Shown here piece by piece: positions 15,907-28,229 of a DNA stretch of 64,000 bases (position 1 is its first letter; the number at the start of each line of letters is the position of its first letter). The stretch is taken from NCBI GenBank assembly GCA_027532825.1, contig JAPZTL010000009.1, positions 248,001 to 312,000 on the forward strand, read 5' to 3'. The notes below the pieces were generated by a model. That model was not told the DNA's origin and made no database searches. It saw only the letters and a program-made list of their open reading frames with translations. Made by a program: the position numbers and the translations under genes. This stretch comes from Silanimonas sp021297925 (GTDB lineage: Bacteria > Pseudomonadota > Gammaproteobacteria > Xanthomonadales > Xanthomonadaceae).

Positions 15907-18384
15907 ATGCAACTGTGGCTGCGCTGGCTCCGCCGGCTCCTCCTCGCCGGCCTGGCCTTCGGCCTGCTCGGACTGGCCGCGGCGGGGGCCGTGCTCTGGA
16001 CCGTCTGGCCACAGCTGCCGGACGTCGCCGAACTGCGGCGCATCGAGCTCCAGCTTCCCCTGACCATCGAGTCCTCTGACGGGAAGCTGATCGCGCTCTA
16101 CGGGGAGACCCGCCGCTATCCCGCGCCGATCGCGTCGATCCCCGATCGCGTCAGGAACGCCTTCCTCGCGGCGGAGGATGCTCGCTTCTACGAGCATGAG
16201 GGCCTTGATTTCGTGGGCATCTTCCGCGCGGTGTGGCTGATCGCCACGACCGACCGCGAGCGCGTGCCGGGCGGCAGCACGATCACCCAGCAGGTGGCCC
16301 GCGGGTTCTACCTCAGCAACGAGTACAGCTACACACGAAAGCTCCGGGAGATGCTGCTCGCGGTCAAGATGGAGAGGGTGCTCGAAAAGGACGAGATCCT
16401 CGAGCTTTACCTGAACAAGATCTTCTTCGGAAATCGCGCCTATGGCGTGGCGGCGGCCGCGGAGTTCTATTACGGCAAGCCGCTCGACCGGCTCAGCGTG
16501 GCCGAAGCCGCCATGCTGGCCGGCATCCCGAAGTTCCCCTCCAGCGCGAACCCGGTCAGCAACCCGGCGCGCGCGATGGAGCGGCGGAACCATTACGTCC
16601 TGCCCCGCATGCTCGAACTCGGCTACATCAGCCAAGCCGAATTCGAGGCCGCGCTGGCCGAACCCAACACGGCCAAGCCCCACGAGCCGCCCGTCGAAGT
16701 GGACGCCCCCTACGTGGCCGAGATGGTGCGCCAGGCCATGGAGGCCCGCTTCGGTGCCGAAGCCCTGACCGCCGGCTACCGCGTCGTCACCACCCTGCGC
16801 GCGGCCGACCAGAACGCCGCCGTGGCCTCGGTGCGGAGCGGCCTCCTGGAGTACGAACGCCGACGCGGCTGGCGCGGGCCGGAAGGCCGGATCGAGGGCG
16901 CCGAAGCTTCGTCCACCGAGGCCTTGGACCGCGCGCTGGAGGCCTACCTGCCGATCCCCGACCTGGCGGCCGCCGTCGTCCTCGGCCTGGACGCGGACGG
17001 CGCCCGGCTGCACGAACGCGGCCGGGGCGAGCAGCGGCTCATTGCGGCGGGCGCGGCATGGACCGGCCGGCCCCTTGCCCAGCTGCTGAAGGCGGGGGAC
17101 GTGGTCCGCCTGCATCGGCCCTCGGCGGATGCACCCCCCGTGCTTTCCCAACTCCCGCAGGCGCAGGCGGCCCTGGTCTCCCTCGACGCCCCGACGGGCG
17201 CCCTCCGGGCCCTGGTCGGCGGATTCAGCTACGCCCAGAACAAGTTCAACCGGGCGACGCAGGCACAACGCCAGCCGGGCTCGAGCTTCAAGCCGTTCGT
17301 CTATGCCGCCGCCTTCGAGCGCGGCTACACCCCGGCCAGTATCGTGATGGACGCGCCGGTCGTGTTCCGCGACCGCGCCGGCAACGTCTGGAGACCGCAG
17401 AACGACAAGGAGGACTTCGCCGGCCCGATGAGGCTGCGCGAGGCCATGGTGCAGTCGCGCAACCTCGTGTCCGTGCGCTTGCTCGACGCGATCGGCGTCC
17501 AGTTCGCCCAGCGCTACATCACGCAGTTCGGCTTCCCGCCGGAAAGCCTGCCGCCCAACCTGTCGATGTCTCTGGGCACGGCCTCGCTGACCCCGATGTC
17601 GATCGCCGAGGGCTACGCGCTGTTCGCCAACGGGGGCTACCACGTCAGACCGTGGTTCATCGCCCGGGTGGTGGACCGCAACGGCACGGTCGTCATGGAC
17701 GCCCACCCGCCGAGGGCCTGCCCCGAGTGCGGCGGGCCGGCCGGCGCCCCTGCCGGGCAGCCGACGGTCGTCGACGGGTTCAACTTCGGGGCGGCCGCCG
17801 CTCCGCCCGAGACCGCAGCGGCGGCCGTGGCCGCAGAGCCGGCGCCACCTCCCGGACAGGGCCTCGACGTCGCCGGCCCGCCGGAGCAGCCCCCGGTGAC
17901 CCGCACGATCGACCCGCGCACCGCCTATCTGGTCCGTTCGCTGATGCTCGACGTCGTCCGTCGCGGCACGGGCACCGCGGCCCGCGTGCTCGGTCGCGAC
18001 GACATCGGCGGCAAGACCGGCTCGACGAACGACCATCGTGACGCCTGGTTCTCCGGGTTCGGCGGCGATCTCGTGACCACGGTGTGGGTCGGCCGCGACG
18101 ACTTCACGCCCCTGGGTCGCGGCGAGTATGGCGGCCGCGCCGCCCTGCCCATCTGGATCGGCTACATGGGCAAGGCCCTCGAAGACCGTCCGGTCCTCGC
18201 GCCGGCCCCGCCGACCGGCCTCGTGGCGGTGACCATCGATCCAGGCTCGGGCGCCCTGCTGCCGGAAGGAAGTCCGGGCGGCCTGGCCGAGTACGTCAAG
18301 GCCGAGGACTACGACCGCATGCTCGCCGGCGGCCTGGGCACCGAGGCGACGACGGTGGAAGAGCAGGCCTTCGACGTCTTCTGA
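15907..18384 (+). CDS. mrcA: Penicillin-binding protein 1A
   Basis: Bifunctional class A peptidoglycan synthase anchored in the inner membrane, 825 residues. After a cytoplasmic Arg-rich start and a transmembrane helix (about residues 10-34) comes the glycosyltransferase 51 domain: EDARFYEHEGLD with catalytic Glu90, then GGSTITQQVARGF and KIFFGNRAYGVAAAA. The transpeptidase domain has SSFK (Ser459, Lys462), SRN, and KTGST (Lys703). Between SRN and KTG, residues about 600-665 form an Ala/Pro-rich insert beginning with CPEC. I chose the ATG at 15907 because the upstream reading frame is unlike the family. The gene is divergent from pilM. Confidence 0.95.
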   Translation: MQLWLRWLRRLLLAGLAFGLLGLAAAGAVLWTVWPQLPDVAELRRIELQLPLTIESSDGKLIALYGETRRYPAPIASIPDRVRNAFLAAEDARFYEHEGLDFVGIFRAVWLIATTDRERVPGGSTITQQVARGFYLSNEYSYTRKLREMLLAVKMERVLEKDEILELYLNKIFFGNRAYGVAAAAEFYYGKPLDRLSVAEAAMLAGIPKFPSSANPVSNPARAMERRNHYVLPRMLELGYISQAEFEAALAEPNTAKPHEPPVEVDAPYVAEMVRQAMEARFGAEALTAGYRVVTTLRAADQNAAVASVRSGLLEYERRRGWRGPEGRIEGAEASSTEALDRALEAYLPIPDLAAAVVLGLDADGARLHERGRGEQRLIAAGAAWTGRPLAQLLKAGDVVRLHRPSADAPPVLSQLPQAQAALVSLDAPTGALRALVGGFSYAQNKFNRATQAQRQPGSSFKPFVYAAAFERGYTPASIVMDAPVVFRDRAGNVWRPQNDKEDFAGPMRLREAMVQSRNLVSVRLLDAIGVQFAQRYITQFGFPPESLPPNLSMSLGTASLTPMSIAEGYALFANGGYHVRPWFIARVVDRNGTVVMDAHPPRACPECGGPAGAPAGQPTVVDGFNFGAAAAPPETAAAAVAAEPAPPPGQGLDVAGPPEQPPVTRTIDPRTAYLVRSLMLDVVRRGTGTAARVLGRDDIGGKTGSTNDHRDAWFSGFGGDLVTTVWVGRDDFTPLGRGEYGGRAALPIWIGYMGKALEDRPVLAPAPPTGLVAVTIDPGSGALLPEGSPGGLAEYVKAEDYDRMLAGGLGTEATTVEEQAFDVF

Positions 18385-18415
18385 CCGACGGTCGGGGGGC
18401 CATCGCTCCGGCCAA

Positions 18416-18442
18416 GAAAAAGGCCCCGCGCGTGCGGGGCCT
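18416..18442 (-). terminator. Rho-independent terminator of gltA
   Basis: On the minus strand a 9-bp stem AGGCCCCGC / GCGGGGCCT (arms 18442-18434 and 18429-18421) with a four-base loop is followed directly by TTTTTC. It lies 50 bp after the gltA stop codon and faces the end of the convergent PBP1A gene. Confidence 0.85.
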
Positions 18443-18491
18443 CCCAGTGCCGGACCGCGACCCCGCGACGTGCACGGGGCCGACGCCGGGG

Positions 18492-19781
<1,290 letters not shown>

Positions 19782-19938
19782 GTTCGCACTCCTTGGGACG
19801 GGGCGCGCCGCCCGGGCGACGCGCCGCTGGAAGACAGGCCGGGCGCGGTCGCCCGGAGCCTTGCGATTATCGCATAGGCCCCGGAGACGATGTGCGGGGA
19901 ACGCGAAGGCCGCGCTTCCCACCCATATCGAAGGAGGC

Positions 19939-19971
19939 AAAACGACGAAGGCCGGCGCGGGCCGGCCTTCG
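19939..19971 (-). terminator. Rho-independent terminator of rpmE2
   Basis: On the minus strand an 11-bp stem (arms 19971-19961 and 19956-19946, CGAAGGCCGGC and its complement, loop of four) is followed after three bases by TTTT. It lies 35 bp beyond the L31 stop codon and isolates that gene from gltA. Confidence 0.8.
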
Positions 19972-20005
19972 CTGGGGGCGGTCGCCGGAAGGCGACACGC
20001 CGGGA

Positions 20006-20251
20006 TTACTTGCCGTAGCGCTTGCGGAAGCGGTCGACGCGGCCGGCCGTATCGAGGATCTGCTTGCTCTTGCCCGTGTAGAACGGGTGCGAGGCCGAGG
20101 AGATTTCGATCTTGACCAGCGGATAGGTCTCGCCGTCCTCCCACTTGATCGACTCCTTCGAGGTGAGGGTCGAGCGGGTCAGGAACGAGAAGTTCGAGGT
20201 CACGTCCTGGAACACGACCGGCTGGTAGTTCGGGTGGATGCCTTCTTTCAT
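20006..20251 (-). CDS. rpmE2: 50S ribosomal protein L31, type B
   Basis: 81-residue ribosomal protein of the large subunit, at the intersubunit bridge. It is the type B (zinc-independent) form: the sequence starts MKEGIHPNYQPVVFQDVTS and lacks the CxxC pair of the zinc-binding form, while keeping HPFYTGKSK and the basic FRKRYGK tail. In many bacteria this paralogue is derepressed under zinc shortage by Zur, but I see no convincing Zur box upstream. It stands alone with its own promoter and terminator. Confidence 0.95.
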   Translation of the reverse strand: MKEGIHPNYQPVVFQDVTSNFSFLTRSTLTSKESIKWEDGETYPLVKIEISSASHPFYTGKSKQILDTAGRVDRFRKRYGK

Positions 20252-20289
20252 GGCGAGCCCAGAGCACGTGGAATCAAGGGAAGGGCGGG

Positions 20290-20319
20290 AGTATAGGGAG
20301 ACGACCCCCGCAGGCGCAA
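20290..20319 (-). promoter_or_regulatory. Possible promoter of rpmE2
   Basis: On the minus strand TTGCGC (20319-20314) and TATACT (20295-20290) are 18 bp apart, the -10 lying 38 bp before the ATG. The -35 matches only three of six consensus bases, so only the -10 is persuasive. Confidence 0.4.
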
Positions 20320-20337
20320 GCGGTGGGCGGGGACCGT

Positions 20338-21288
20338 TCAGGCCGGCGGGTCCGAACCCGTCGGCACCCCGAGAGCCCCGGCGAGCAGGGCGCGGAAACG
20401 CCCGGGGTCGTAGCCGAGGAGGATCCGGGCGCGGGCGGGCCGGCCCGACCGGCCGCCCCAATCCACCACCGTGGCTCCGCGCGCGAGGCGCCCGCCGGTC
20501 TCGACCGCGAGGGCGTGCCGGACCCAGCCGGTGGCACCGTCCGGCGCCAGCGCTGCGGCCATCGCGAGGCCGTCCGCCGAGTGCCAGTGGGTCCCACGGC
20601 GATCTTCCGACCACTCCCGCGTCCGGCGCGAGATGGCTTTGTAGAACGCGGCCTTCGGACCCGGGGCCTCGAGCCATCGCTCGACGTCGGCATGGGGAAT
20701 CCCGTGGCGCAGGACCGCCTCCCAGTCGACGAGGTCGTACGCCGGGAAGGCCTCGAACACGACATGCGCGGCCTCCGGGTCGAAGGCGATGTTGAACTCG
20801 GCGCTGACCGAGGTGTTGCCCTGCCCCGTCACGGCGCCGCCCATGACCACGAGGCGGCCGATGCGCGCCGGCAGCGTCGGATCGAGTCGCAGCGCCAGCG
20901 CGAGGTTGGTCAACGGGCCCAGGCAGACCAGCAGCAGGCCGGGGTGGGCGTGGCTCAGGCGGACCATCGCCAGCGCCGCATGCTCGGCCTCGGGCTTCCG
21001 CGCCGGCGGCAGGTAGCCCGTGTCGCCGAAGCCGTCGCGGCCATGGACGTAGGCGGCGTCCTCGGCGGGGAAGACCAGCGGATCGGCGCAGCCGGGGAAC
21101 ACCGGCACGTCGACGCCGGCGACCTCGCAGAGGCGCAGCGCGTTGCGGACGGTATGGGCGAGGCCGACGTTGCCGGCGGTGACGGTCAGGCCGACCACCT
21201 CGTGGTCCGGGCTGGCGAAGGCCATCAGCAGGGCCCAGGCGTCGTCCACGCCGGGGTCGGTGTCGATCAGGACGGGGAGTCGGGCCAT
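20338..21288 (-). CDS. Nucleoside hydrolase (IU-nucleoside hydrolase family)
   Basis: Calcium-dependent N-ribohydrolase that splits ribonucleosides into base and ribose for salvage. The 316-residue product carries the family fingerprint DTDPGVDDAWALLMA at the N-terminus (the Asp cluster that binds calcium), VVMGGAVTGQGN, EFNIAFDPEAA and the C-terminal HWHSADGLAMAAAL with a catalytic His/Asp region. The start at 21288 gives the usual family N-terminus. It is 72 bp downstream of recG in the same direction. Base preference (inosine/uridine or other) cannot be told. Confidence 0.9.
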   Translation of the reverse strand: MARLPVLIDTDPGVDDAWALLMAFASPDHEVVGLTVTAGNVGLAHTVRNALRLCEVAGVDVPVFPGCADPLVFPAEDAAYVHGRDGFGDTGYLPPARKPEAEHAALAMVRLSHAHPGLLLVCLGPLTNLALALRLDPTLPARIGRLVVMGGAVTGQGNTSVSAEFNIAFDPEAAHVVFEAFPAYDLVDWEAVLRHGIPHADVERWLEAPGPKAAFYKAISRRTREWSEDRRGTHWHSADGLAMAAALAPDGATGWVRHALAVETGGRLARGATVVDWGGRSGRPARARILLGYDPGRFRALLAGALGVPTGSDPPA

Positions 21289-21360
21289 GTCGTCGCGGCC
21301 ATCGGGCGAGGGGCCGGCAGTGTGCCGCGCGGGGGCCGGGCCGGCCAGCCCGCGCCGGAC

Positions 21361-23469
<2,109 letters not shown>

Positions 23470-23473
23470 CGCG

Positions 23474-23857
23474 TCAGTCGAGCACGAGGATGCCGTCGAC
23501 CTCGACCTCGGCGCCCTTCGGCAAGCCGGCCACCTGGATCGTCGAGCGGGCCGGGAACGGCGCCTGGAAGTACTCGGCCATCACCGCGTTGACCGTGGCG
23601 AAGTGCGAGAGGTCGGTGAGGTAGATGCCGATGCGGACGAGGCGGTCCAGATCGCCGCCCGCGGCCTGGCAGACCGCACGGAGGTTGTCGAAGACGCGGC
23701 GTGTCTGCAGCGCGATGTCGCCGGTGACGAGCGCACCGCTGGCCGGATCGAGCGGGATCTGGCCGGACAGGTAGACGACGTTGCCGGCCCGCACGGCCTG
23801 CGAGTACGGGCCGATGGCGGCAGGGGCGTTCGGGCTGGTGATGGGCGTGCGGGACAT
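23474..23857 (-). CDS. ridA: RidA family reactive imine/enamine deaminase
   Basis: Small trimeric enzyme that hydrolyses reactive 2-aminoacrylate and related imines formed by PLP enzymes. 127 residues with the typical sequence PNAPAAIGPYSQAVRAGNVVYLSGQIPLDP, the DLSHFATVNAVMAEYF helix and the active-site Arg in ARSTIQVAGLPKGAEVEVD. Placed between spoT and recG with a 59-bp gap from spoT and a 4-bp gap to recG, so probably in the same transcript. Confidence 0.95.
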   Translation of the reverse strand: MSRTPITSPNAPAAIGPYSQAVRAGNVVYLSGQIPLDPASGALVTGDIALQTRRVFDNLRAVCQAAGGDLDRLVRIGIYLTDLSHFATVNAVMAEYFQAPFPARSTIQVAGLPKGAEVEVDGILVLD

Positions 23858-23916
23858 GGCGGACCTCGTCGGGGAAGGCCCGTAGTGTAGGCGGCGCCGG
23901 GGCGCGTGCGCAGCGC

Positions 23917-26091
23917 TCAGAGCCGGCGCACGACGTGCACCACCTGCAGGCGGCGCACGCGGCGAACCACTTCGGCGAGGTGCTCGACGCTGCGGACCTC
24001 GATCCCGAACTGCATGATCGAGAGGTTGACGTCGCGCTCGCGGTACTCCACCGAATCGATGTTGGAGTCGCTCTCGGCGATCGCGGCAGCCACCTGCGCC
24101 AACGCGCCCGGCCGGTTGTCGACCTCGACGCGCAGGGCGGCCATGTAATCGCCCTTGACCTCGCGGTCCCAGTCCATGACGAGGCAGCGGTCGGGCGTCC
24201 TCCCGAACGCCTCGACGTTCGGGCAGTCGCGGCGGTGCACGACCACGCCTTTCCCGGCCGACAGGTAGCCCATGATCGCGTCGCCGGGCAGTGGGTGGCA
24301 GCAGGTCGCGAAGGTCAGCACGCCCCGCTCGCTGCCGGTGATCAGCAGGCGCTCGGCGTTCGACGCGCCCTGCGCGGAGGCCCGGCCCCGGCCGTCGCTG
24401 GTCAGGGCCTGCGCGACCTGCGCCGGCATGCGGTTGCCCAGCGCGATGTCCGCGAGCAGCGCCTCCAGCCGCGGGTACCGGTGCTCGTGGAGGAAGGCCT
24501 CGATGCGGGCGGGCTCCAGCCGTTCGAGGGATGCCTTCAGCGCACCCAAGGCGCGGTCCAGCATGCGATGGCCGAGGACGACGGCGTCTTCGTGCTGCAG
24601 CTTCTTGAGGTTGGCGCGGATCGCCGTGCGGGCCTTCGAGGTGACGACGAACTCCAGCCAGTGCGGGCGCGGCGCGGCCGACGGCGCGGTGACGATCTCG
24701 ACGCTCTGGCCGGACTCCAGCCGCGTGTGCAGCGGCACCAGCTTCTTGTCCACCCGCGCGGTGACCGCGCGGTCGCCGATGCTGGTGTGGACGGCGTAGG
24801 CGAAATCGAGCGCCGTGGCGTTTCGCGGCAAGGCGAGGATGTCGCCCTTGGGCGTGAACAGGTAGACCTCGGCGGGGAACAGGTCGACCTTGACGTTCTC
24901 GACGAACTCCAGCGACGAGGACGCCACCGCCTGCTCGCTGCTCATCAGGTTGCGTATCCAGTCCTGCGCCCTAGCCTGCGCGCTGCTGGTGCCGGCCGTC
25001 GTGGTGTTCGCCTTGTAGGCCCAATGCGCCGCGATGCCGCGCTCGGCGACGAGGTCCATCTCCTCGGTGCGGATCTGCACCTCGATCGGCGAGCCGTGGG
25101 TGCTGAACAACACGGTGTGCAGGCTCTGGTAACCGTTGGCCTTCGGGATCGCGATGAAATCGCGGAACCGCGCCTCCAGCGGCTTGTACAGCGCGTGCAC
25201 CGCGCCGAGCGCGTGGTAGCACTGCATCACCCGCTGGACGACGACACGGAAGCCGAAAACGTCCAGCACCTGCTCGAGCGTCTTGTGCTCCTGGCGCATC
25301 TTCGAGTAGATGCTCCACGGCGACTTGACGCGGCCGACGATGCGGAAAGGCAGGCCCTCGAGAGCGAGGCGCTGCGCGATCTGCGCCTCGATCGTGGCCA
25401 TGGCCTCGCGCCGCATCACCGGCCGGCTGGCGATGCGCTTGGCGATGACCGCATAGCGCCGCGGGTAGAGCGCCTTGAAGCCGAGGTCCTGCAGCTCGGC
25501 CTTGATCTTGTTCATGCCAAGCCGCTGCGCGATCGGCGCGTAGATCTCCAGCGTCTCGCGGGCGATGCGCCGGCGTGGGTCCGCGGCCATCGCGTCCAGC
25601 GTCCGCATGTTGTGCAGGCGGTCGGCGAGCTTGATCAGGATGACGCGGAGGTCCGTCGCCATCGCCAGCATCATCTTGCGGAAGCTCTCGGCCGCGGCCT
25701 CCTGCCGGCTGGCGAAGTGCAGCTTGTCGAGCTTGGTGACGGCATCGACGAGCGCGGCCACCGGCTCGCCGAAGGTGCCGACGATGTCGGCCCGCGGCAA
25801 CGGCGTGTCTTCCAGCGTGTCGTGCAGGATCGCCGCGCAGAGGGTCTCCCAGTCGACCCGCAGCTCGGCGAGGATGCCCGCCACCGCGACGGGATGGGTG
25901 ATGTAGGCCTCGCCGCTCTTGCGGACCTGGCCGTCATGCGCGCGGGCGCCCATGACGTACGCGGCGCGGACACGCGCCACCTGGTCGGCGGGGAGGTACT
26001 CGGCGAGTTTCGCGGCCAGCGCGTCGACCTGCTCCGGACACGGGTCCGGGGCGGTCGGGGCGGCTTGCGCGGGCGCGGCGCTGGCACTCAT
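23917..26091 (-). CDS. spoT: Bifunctional (p)ppGpp synthetase/hydrolase SpoT
   Basis: Makes and degrades the alarmone (p)ppGpp in the stringent response. The 724-residue protein has the HD hydrolase domain (HPVAVAGILAE then AAILHDTLEDTP, about residues 60-160), the synthetase domain (GRVKSPWSIYSKM through SLHTVLF), a TGS domain (PKGDILALPRNATALDFAYAVHTSIG) and a C-terminal helical/ACT regulatory region (VEVDNRPGALAQVAAAIAES). The hydrolase HD motif is intact, which separates it from RelA. It lies after rpoZ, but a terminator hairpin stands between them, so it may depend on read-through or a local promoter. Confidence 0.95.
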   Translation of the reverse strand: MSASAAPAQAAPTAPDPCPEQVDALAAKLAEYLPADQVARVRAAYVMGARAHDGQVRKSGEAYITHPVAVAGILAELRVDWETLCAAILHDTLEDTPLPRADIVGTFGEPVAALVDAVTKLDKLHFASRQEAAAESFRKMMLAMATDLRVILIKLADRLHNMRTLDAMAADPRRRIARETLEIYAPIAQRLGMNKIKAELQDLGFKALYPRRYAVIAKRIASRPVMRREAMATIEAQIAQRLALEGLPFRIVGRVKSPWSIYSKMRQEHKTLEQVLDVFGFRVVVQRVMQCYHALGAVHALYKPLEARFRDFIAIPKANGYQSLHTVLFSTHGSPIEVQIRTEEMDLVAERGIAAHWAYKANTTTAGTSSAQARAQDWIRNLMSSEQAVASSSLEFVENVKVDLFPAEVYLFTPKGDILALPRNATALDFAYAVHTSIGDRAVTARVDKKLVPLHTRLESGQSVEIVTAPSAAPRPHWLEFVVTSKARTAIRANLKKLQHEDAVVLGHRMLDRALGALKASLERLEPARIEAFLHEHRYPRLEALLADIALGNRMPAQVAQALTSDGRGRASAQGASNAERLLITGSERGVLTFATCCHPLPGDAIMGYLSAGKGVVVHRRDCPNVEAFGRTPDRCLVMDWDREVKGDYMAALRVEVDNRPGALAQVAAAIAESDSNIDSVEYRERDVNLSIMQFGIEVRSVEHLAEVVRRVRRLQVVHVVRRL

Positions 26092-26126
26092 GGTCCGAAT
26101 GTACGGGCGGGCCGGAGGCCGGGCAA

Positions 26127-26151
26127 CAAAAAGGCCCGCCGGAGCGGGCCT
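26127..26151 (-). terminator. Terminator between rpoZ and spoT
   Basis: On the minus strand a 9-bp stem (26151-26143 and 26138-26130, arms AAGGCCCGC and GCGGGCCTT) with a four-base loop runs into TTTTTG. It lies 29 bp after the rpoZ stop codon. Its position inside a conserved gene cluster suggests attenuation rather than a strict transcript end. Confidence 0.8.
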
Positions 26152-26179
26152 TGTTCATGGGGGGTTGCCCCCGCGGCGA

Positions 26180-26476
26180 TCAGTCGTCGCCGCCCTTGAG
26201 GTCGTCGTCCACCACCTCGGCGGCGGCCCACTCCAGGGCTTCGCGCTCGCGGCGCTCGCGCTCGGCCTTCTCGACCTGTTCGATGAGCGCCTCGTCGACC
26301 TGGCGGGCGGCGATCTCGCGCAGCGCCAGCACGGTGGGCTTGTCCTCGTGCTCGCTGTTGTCCAGCGTGGGGTCGGCGCCCTTGGCCAGCTGGCGGGCGC
26401 GCTTGGAGGCCATGAGCACCAGCTCGAAGCGGTTGTTCACGACGTCCAGGCAGTCTTCAACGGTAATGCGGGCCAT
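26180..26476 (-). CDS. rpoZ: RNA polymerase omega subunit
   Basis: 98-residue omega subunit that helps assemble RNA polymerase and contributes to the ppGpp site. It starts MARITVEDCLDVVNNRFELVLMASKRARQL, with the conserved NRFELV and ARQL motifs and the LALREIAARQVDEAL helix; the acidic C-terminal tail is typical of gammaproteobacteria. The ATG at 26476 is the only start consistent with the family. Located between gmk and spoT. Confidence 0.97.
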   Translation of the reverse strand: MARITVEDCLDVVNNRFELVLMASKRARQLAKGADPTLDNSEHEDKPTVLALREIAARQVDEALIEQVEKAERERREREALEWAAAEVVDDDLKGGDD

Positions 26477-26555
26477 GCGGTCCTCCGGCGGGGCGAACCG
26501 GAACGTCCGCCCTCTAAAGACCGCGCAGGATAGCGGCGAGCCGGGCGAACGGCAA

Positions 26556-26592
26556 GGAAAACCCCGTCGCGCCGCTGAACGGCCCGACGGGG
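26556..26592 (-). terminator. Terminator between gmk and rpoZ
   Basis: On the minus strand an 8-bp stem CCCCGTCG / CGACGGGG (26592-26585 and 26569-26562), extended by an inner 4-bp GCCG/CGGC helix, is followed by TTTTCC. It lies 40 bp after the gmk stop codon. Confidence 0.75.
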
Positions 26593-26631
26593 ATTGCAAA
26601 GGAATCAACGGCTTGCAGGCGTGCTGACGGG

Positions 26632-27270
26632 TCAATCGGCCATCAAGCCAGCGAACAGGCCGGCGTGACGACGCGCCTGGGCTTCGCGGCGCAGGCGGTG
26701 GGCGATGAAGATCGAACGCAGCTCGTTGGCCGCCGTGTCGAAGTGCTCGTTGACGATCCAATAGTCGAACTCGGCCGCATGGGACATCTCTTCCTGCGCC
26801 GCGGCGAGACGCTGGGCGATCACGGCCTCGCTGTCCTGCCCGCGGTTGCGCATGCGGGTCTCGAGCGTGTCGGTGGAGGGCGGGAGGATGAAGACGCTCA
26901 CCGCGTCCGGGATCTTCTGCCGCACCTGCCGGGCGCCCTGCCAGTCGATCTCGAGCAGCACGTCCTTGCCCGTGGCCAGCTGCGGCTCCACCGACTGCCG
27001 CGCCGTGCCCTTGTAGTCGCCGTGCACCAGCGCGTACTCGAAGAAGTCGCCGGCGGCGATCATCCGCTCGAACTCGGCCTTGTCCACGAAGTGGTAGTGC
27101 TGGGCATGGCGTTCACCCGGGCGGGGCGCGCGCGAGGTGTAGCTGATCGACAGGGCGATGCCGGGTTCGCGGGCGAGGACGGCGTTGACCATGCTCGACT
27201 TGCCGGCGCCGGAGGGCGCGGCGACGACGAACAGGGTGCCGCGTTCGACGGGGGCGTGGGGATGGCTCAT
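26632..27270 (-). CDS. gmk: Guanylate kinase
   Basis: Phosphorylates GMP to GDP. 212 residues with the P-loop APSGAGKSS near the N-terminus, the GMP-binding motif SYTSRAPRPGE, HYHFVDKAEFERM, and DVLLEIDWQGARQV. Start at 27270 gives a short N-terminal extension before the core, within the family range. It is 19 bp downstream of yicC and upstream of rpoZ, the conserved gammaproteobacterial order. Confidence 0.97.
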   Translation of the reverse strand: MSHPHAPVERGTLFVVAAPSGAGKSSMVNAVLAREPGIALSISYTSRAPRPGERHAQHYHFVDKAEFERMIAAGDFFEYALVHGDYKGTARQSVEPQLATGKDVLLEIDWQGARQVRQKIPDAVSVFILPPSTDTLETRMRNRGQDSEAVIAQRLAAAQEEMSHAAEFDYWIVNEHFDTAANELRSIFIAHRLRREAQARRHAGLFAGLMAD

Positions 27271-27289
27271 GCGGGGCGGGCCTCCGGCC

Positions 27290-28153
27290 TCACTCGATGT
27301 TCTGCACTTGTTCGCGGATCTGCTCGATCAGCACCTTCAGTTCGACCGAGGCCTGGGTCAAGCGGGCGTCGACGGCCTTGGAGCCCAACGTGTTCGCCTC
27401 GCGGTTGAACTCCTGCAGCAGGAAATCGAGGCGGCGGCCGACGGCCTCGCCGCGCTTCATCGCGTGGCGGGCCTCGACCACGTGGGTGGCGAGGCGGTCG
27501 AGCTCCTCGTCGACGTCAGCCCGCTGCAGCAGCAGCACCAGCTCCTGCTCGAGACGGGCTGGGTCGACTTCGACCTTCAGCTCGCCGAAGCGGGTCTCGA
27601 TGCGCTGGCGGATCGCGCTGCGCAGCTCGGGCAGCACGCCGCGCACCTTGGCGATGATGGTTTCGATGGCCTTCAGGCGCTCCTCGATGAGGCCGGCCAG
27701 CGCCTTGCCCTCGCGTTCGCGATGGGCGAGGAAATCGGCGAGCAGCGCGTCGGCCAGCGCCGCCGCTTCCGCGCGCAGGGCGTCCATGTCGGTGCCGGCG
27801 TCGGCCAGCACGCCCGGAAAGGCCAGCAGGTCGGTGAAGCTGGTTTCCAAGGTGCTGAACCGGGCAGCGAAGGTCGCGTGCAGCTCGGTGAGCTGCTGCA
27901 GCCGCGCCTCGTTCACGCTCAGCGGGCGCAGGGCGTCGCCACTGCTGCGCAGGCGCAGGCCGAGGTCGAGCTTGCCGCGCGAGATCTTCGCGGCGACCTT
28001 CTCACGCAGCATCGGCTCCAGCGTGCGCAACTCGTCGGGCAGGCGCAGCGACAGTTCGAGGTAGCGGTGGTTGACGGCGCGGAGCTCGAGGGCCAGCGTG
28101 CCGGCGGCGGTGGCGCGTTCGACCGCGGCGAAGGCGGTCATGCTGCGGATCAT
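27290..28153 (-). CDS. yicC: YicC family endoribonuclease-like protein
   Basis: 287-residue member of the YicC/YloC family; E. coli YicC is reported to act as an endoribonuclease on small RNAs. The conserved N-terminus MIRSMTAFAAVE and the motif LRAVNHRYLELSLRLPDELR are present, as is the C-terminal DUF1732 region (DFLLQEFNREANTLGSKA). I chose the ATG at 28153 for the family N-terminus. It is divergent from rph across 76 bp, as in E. coli. Confidence 0.93.
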   Translation of the reverse strand: MIRSMTAFAAVERATAAGTLALELRAVNHRYLELSLRLPDELRTLEPMLREKVAAKISRGKLDLGLRLRSSGDALRPLSVNEARLQQLTELHATFAARFSTLETSFTDLLAFPGVLADAGTDMDALRAEAAALADALLADFLAHREREGKALAGLIEERLKAIETIIAKVRGVLPELRSAIRQRIETRFGELKVEVDPARLEQELVLLLQRADVDEELDRLATHVVEARHAMKRGEAVGRRLDFLLQEFNREANTLGSKAVDARLTQASVELKVLIEQIREQVQNIE

Positions 28154-28229
28154 GCGGGTGGCTCGCGCGGCGGGCGGCAGGGAGGCGGATGGTAAACTCC
28201 GCGCCCTTTCGCCACCACCGGCCCGCTCC

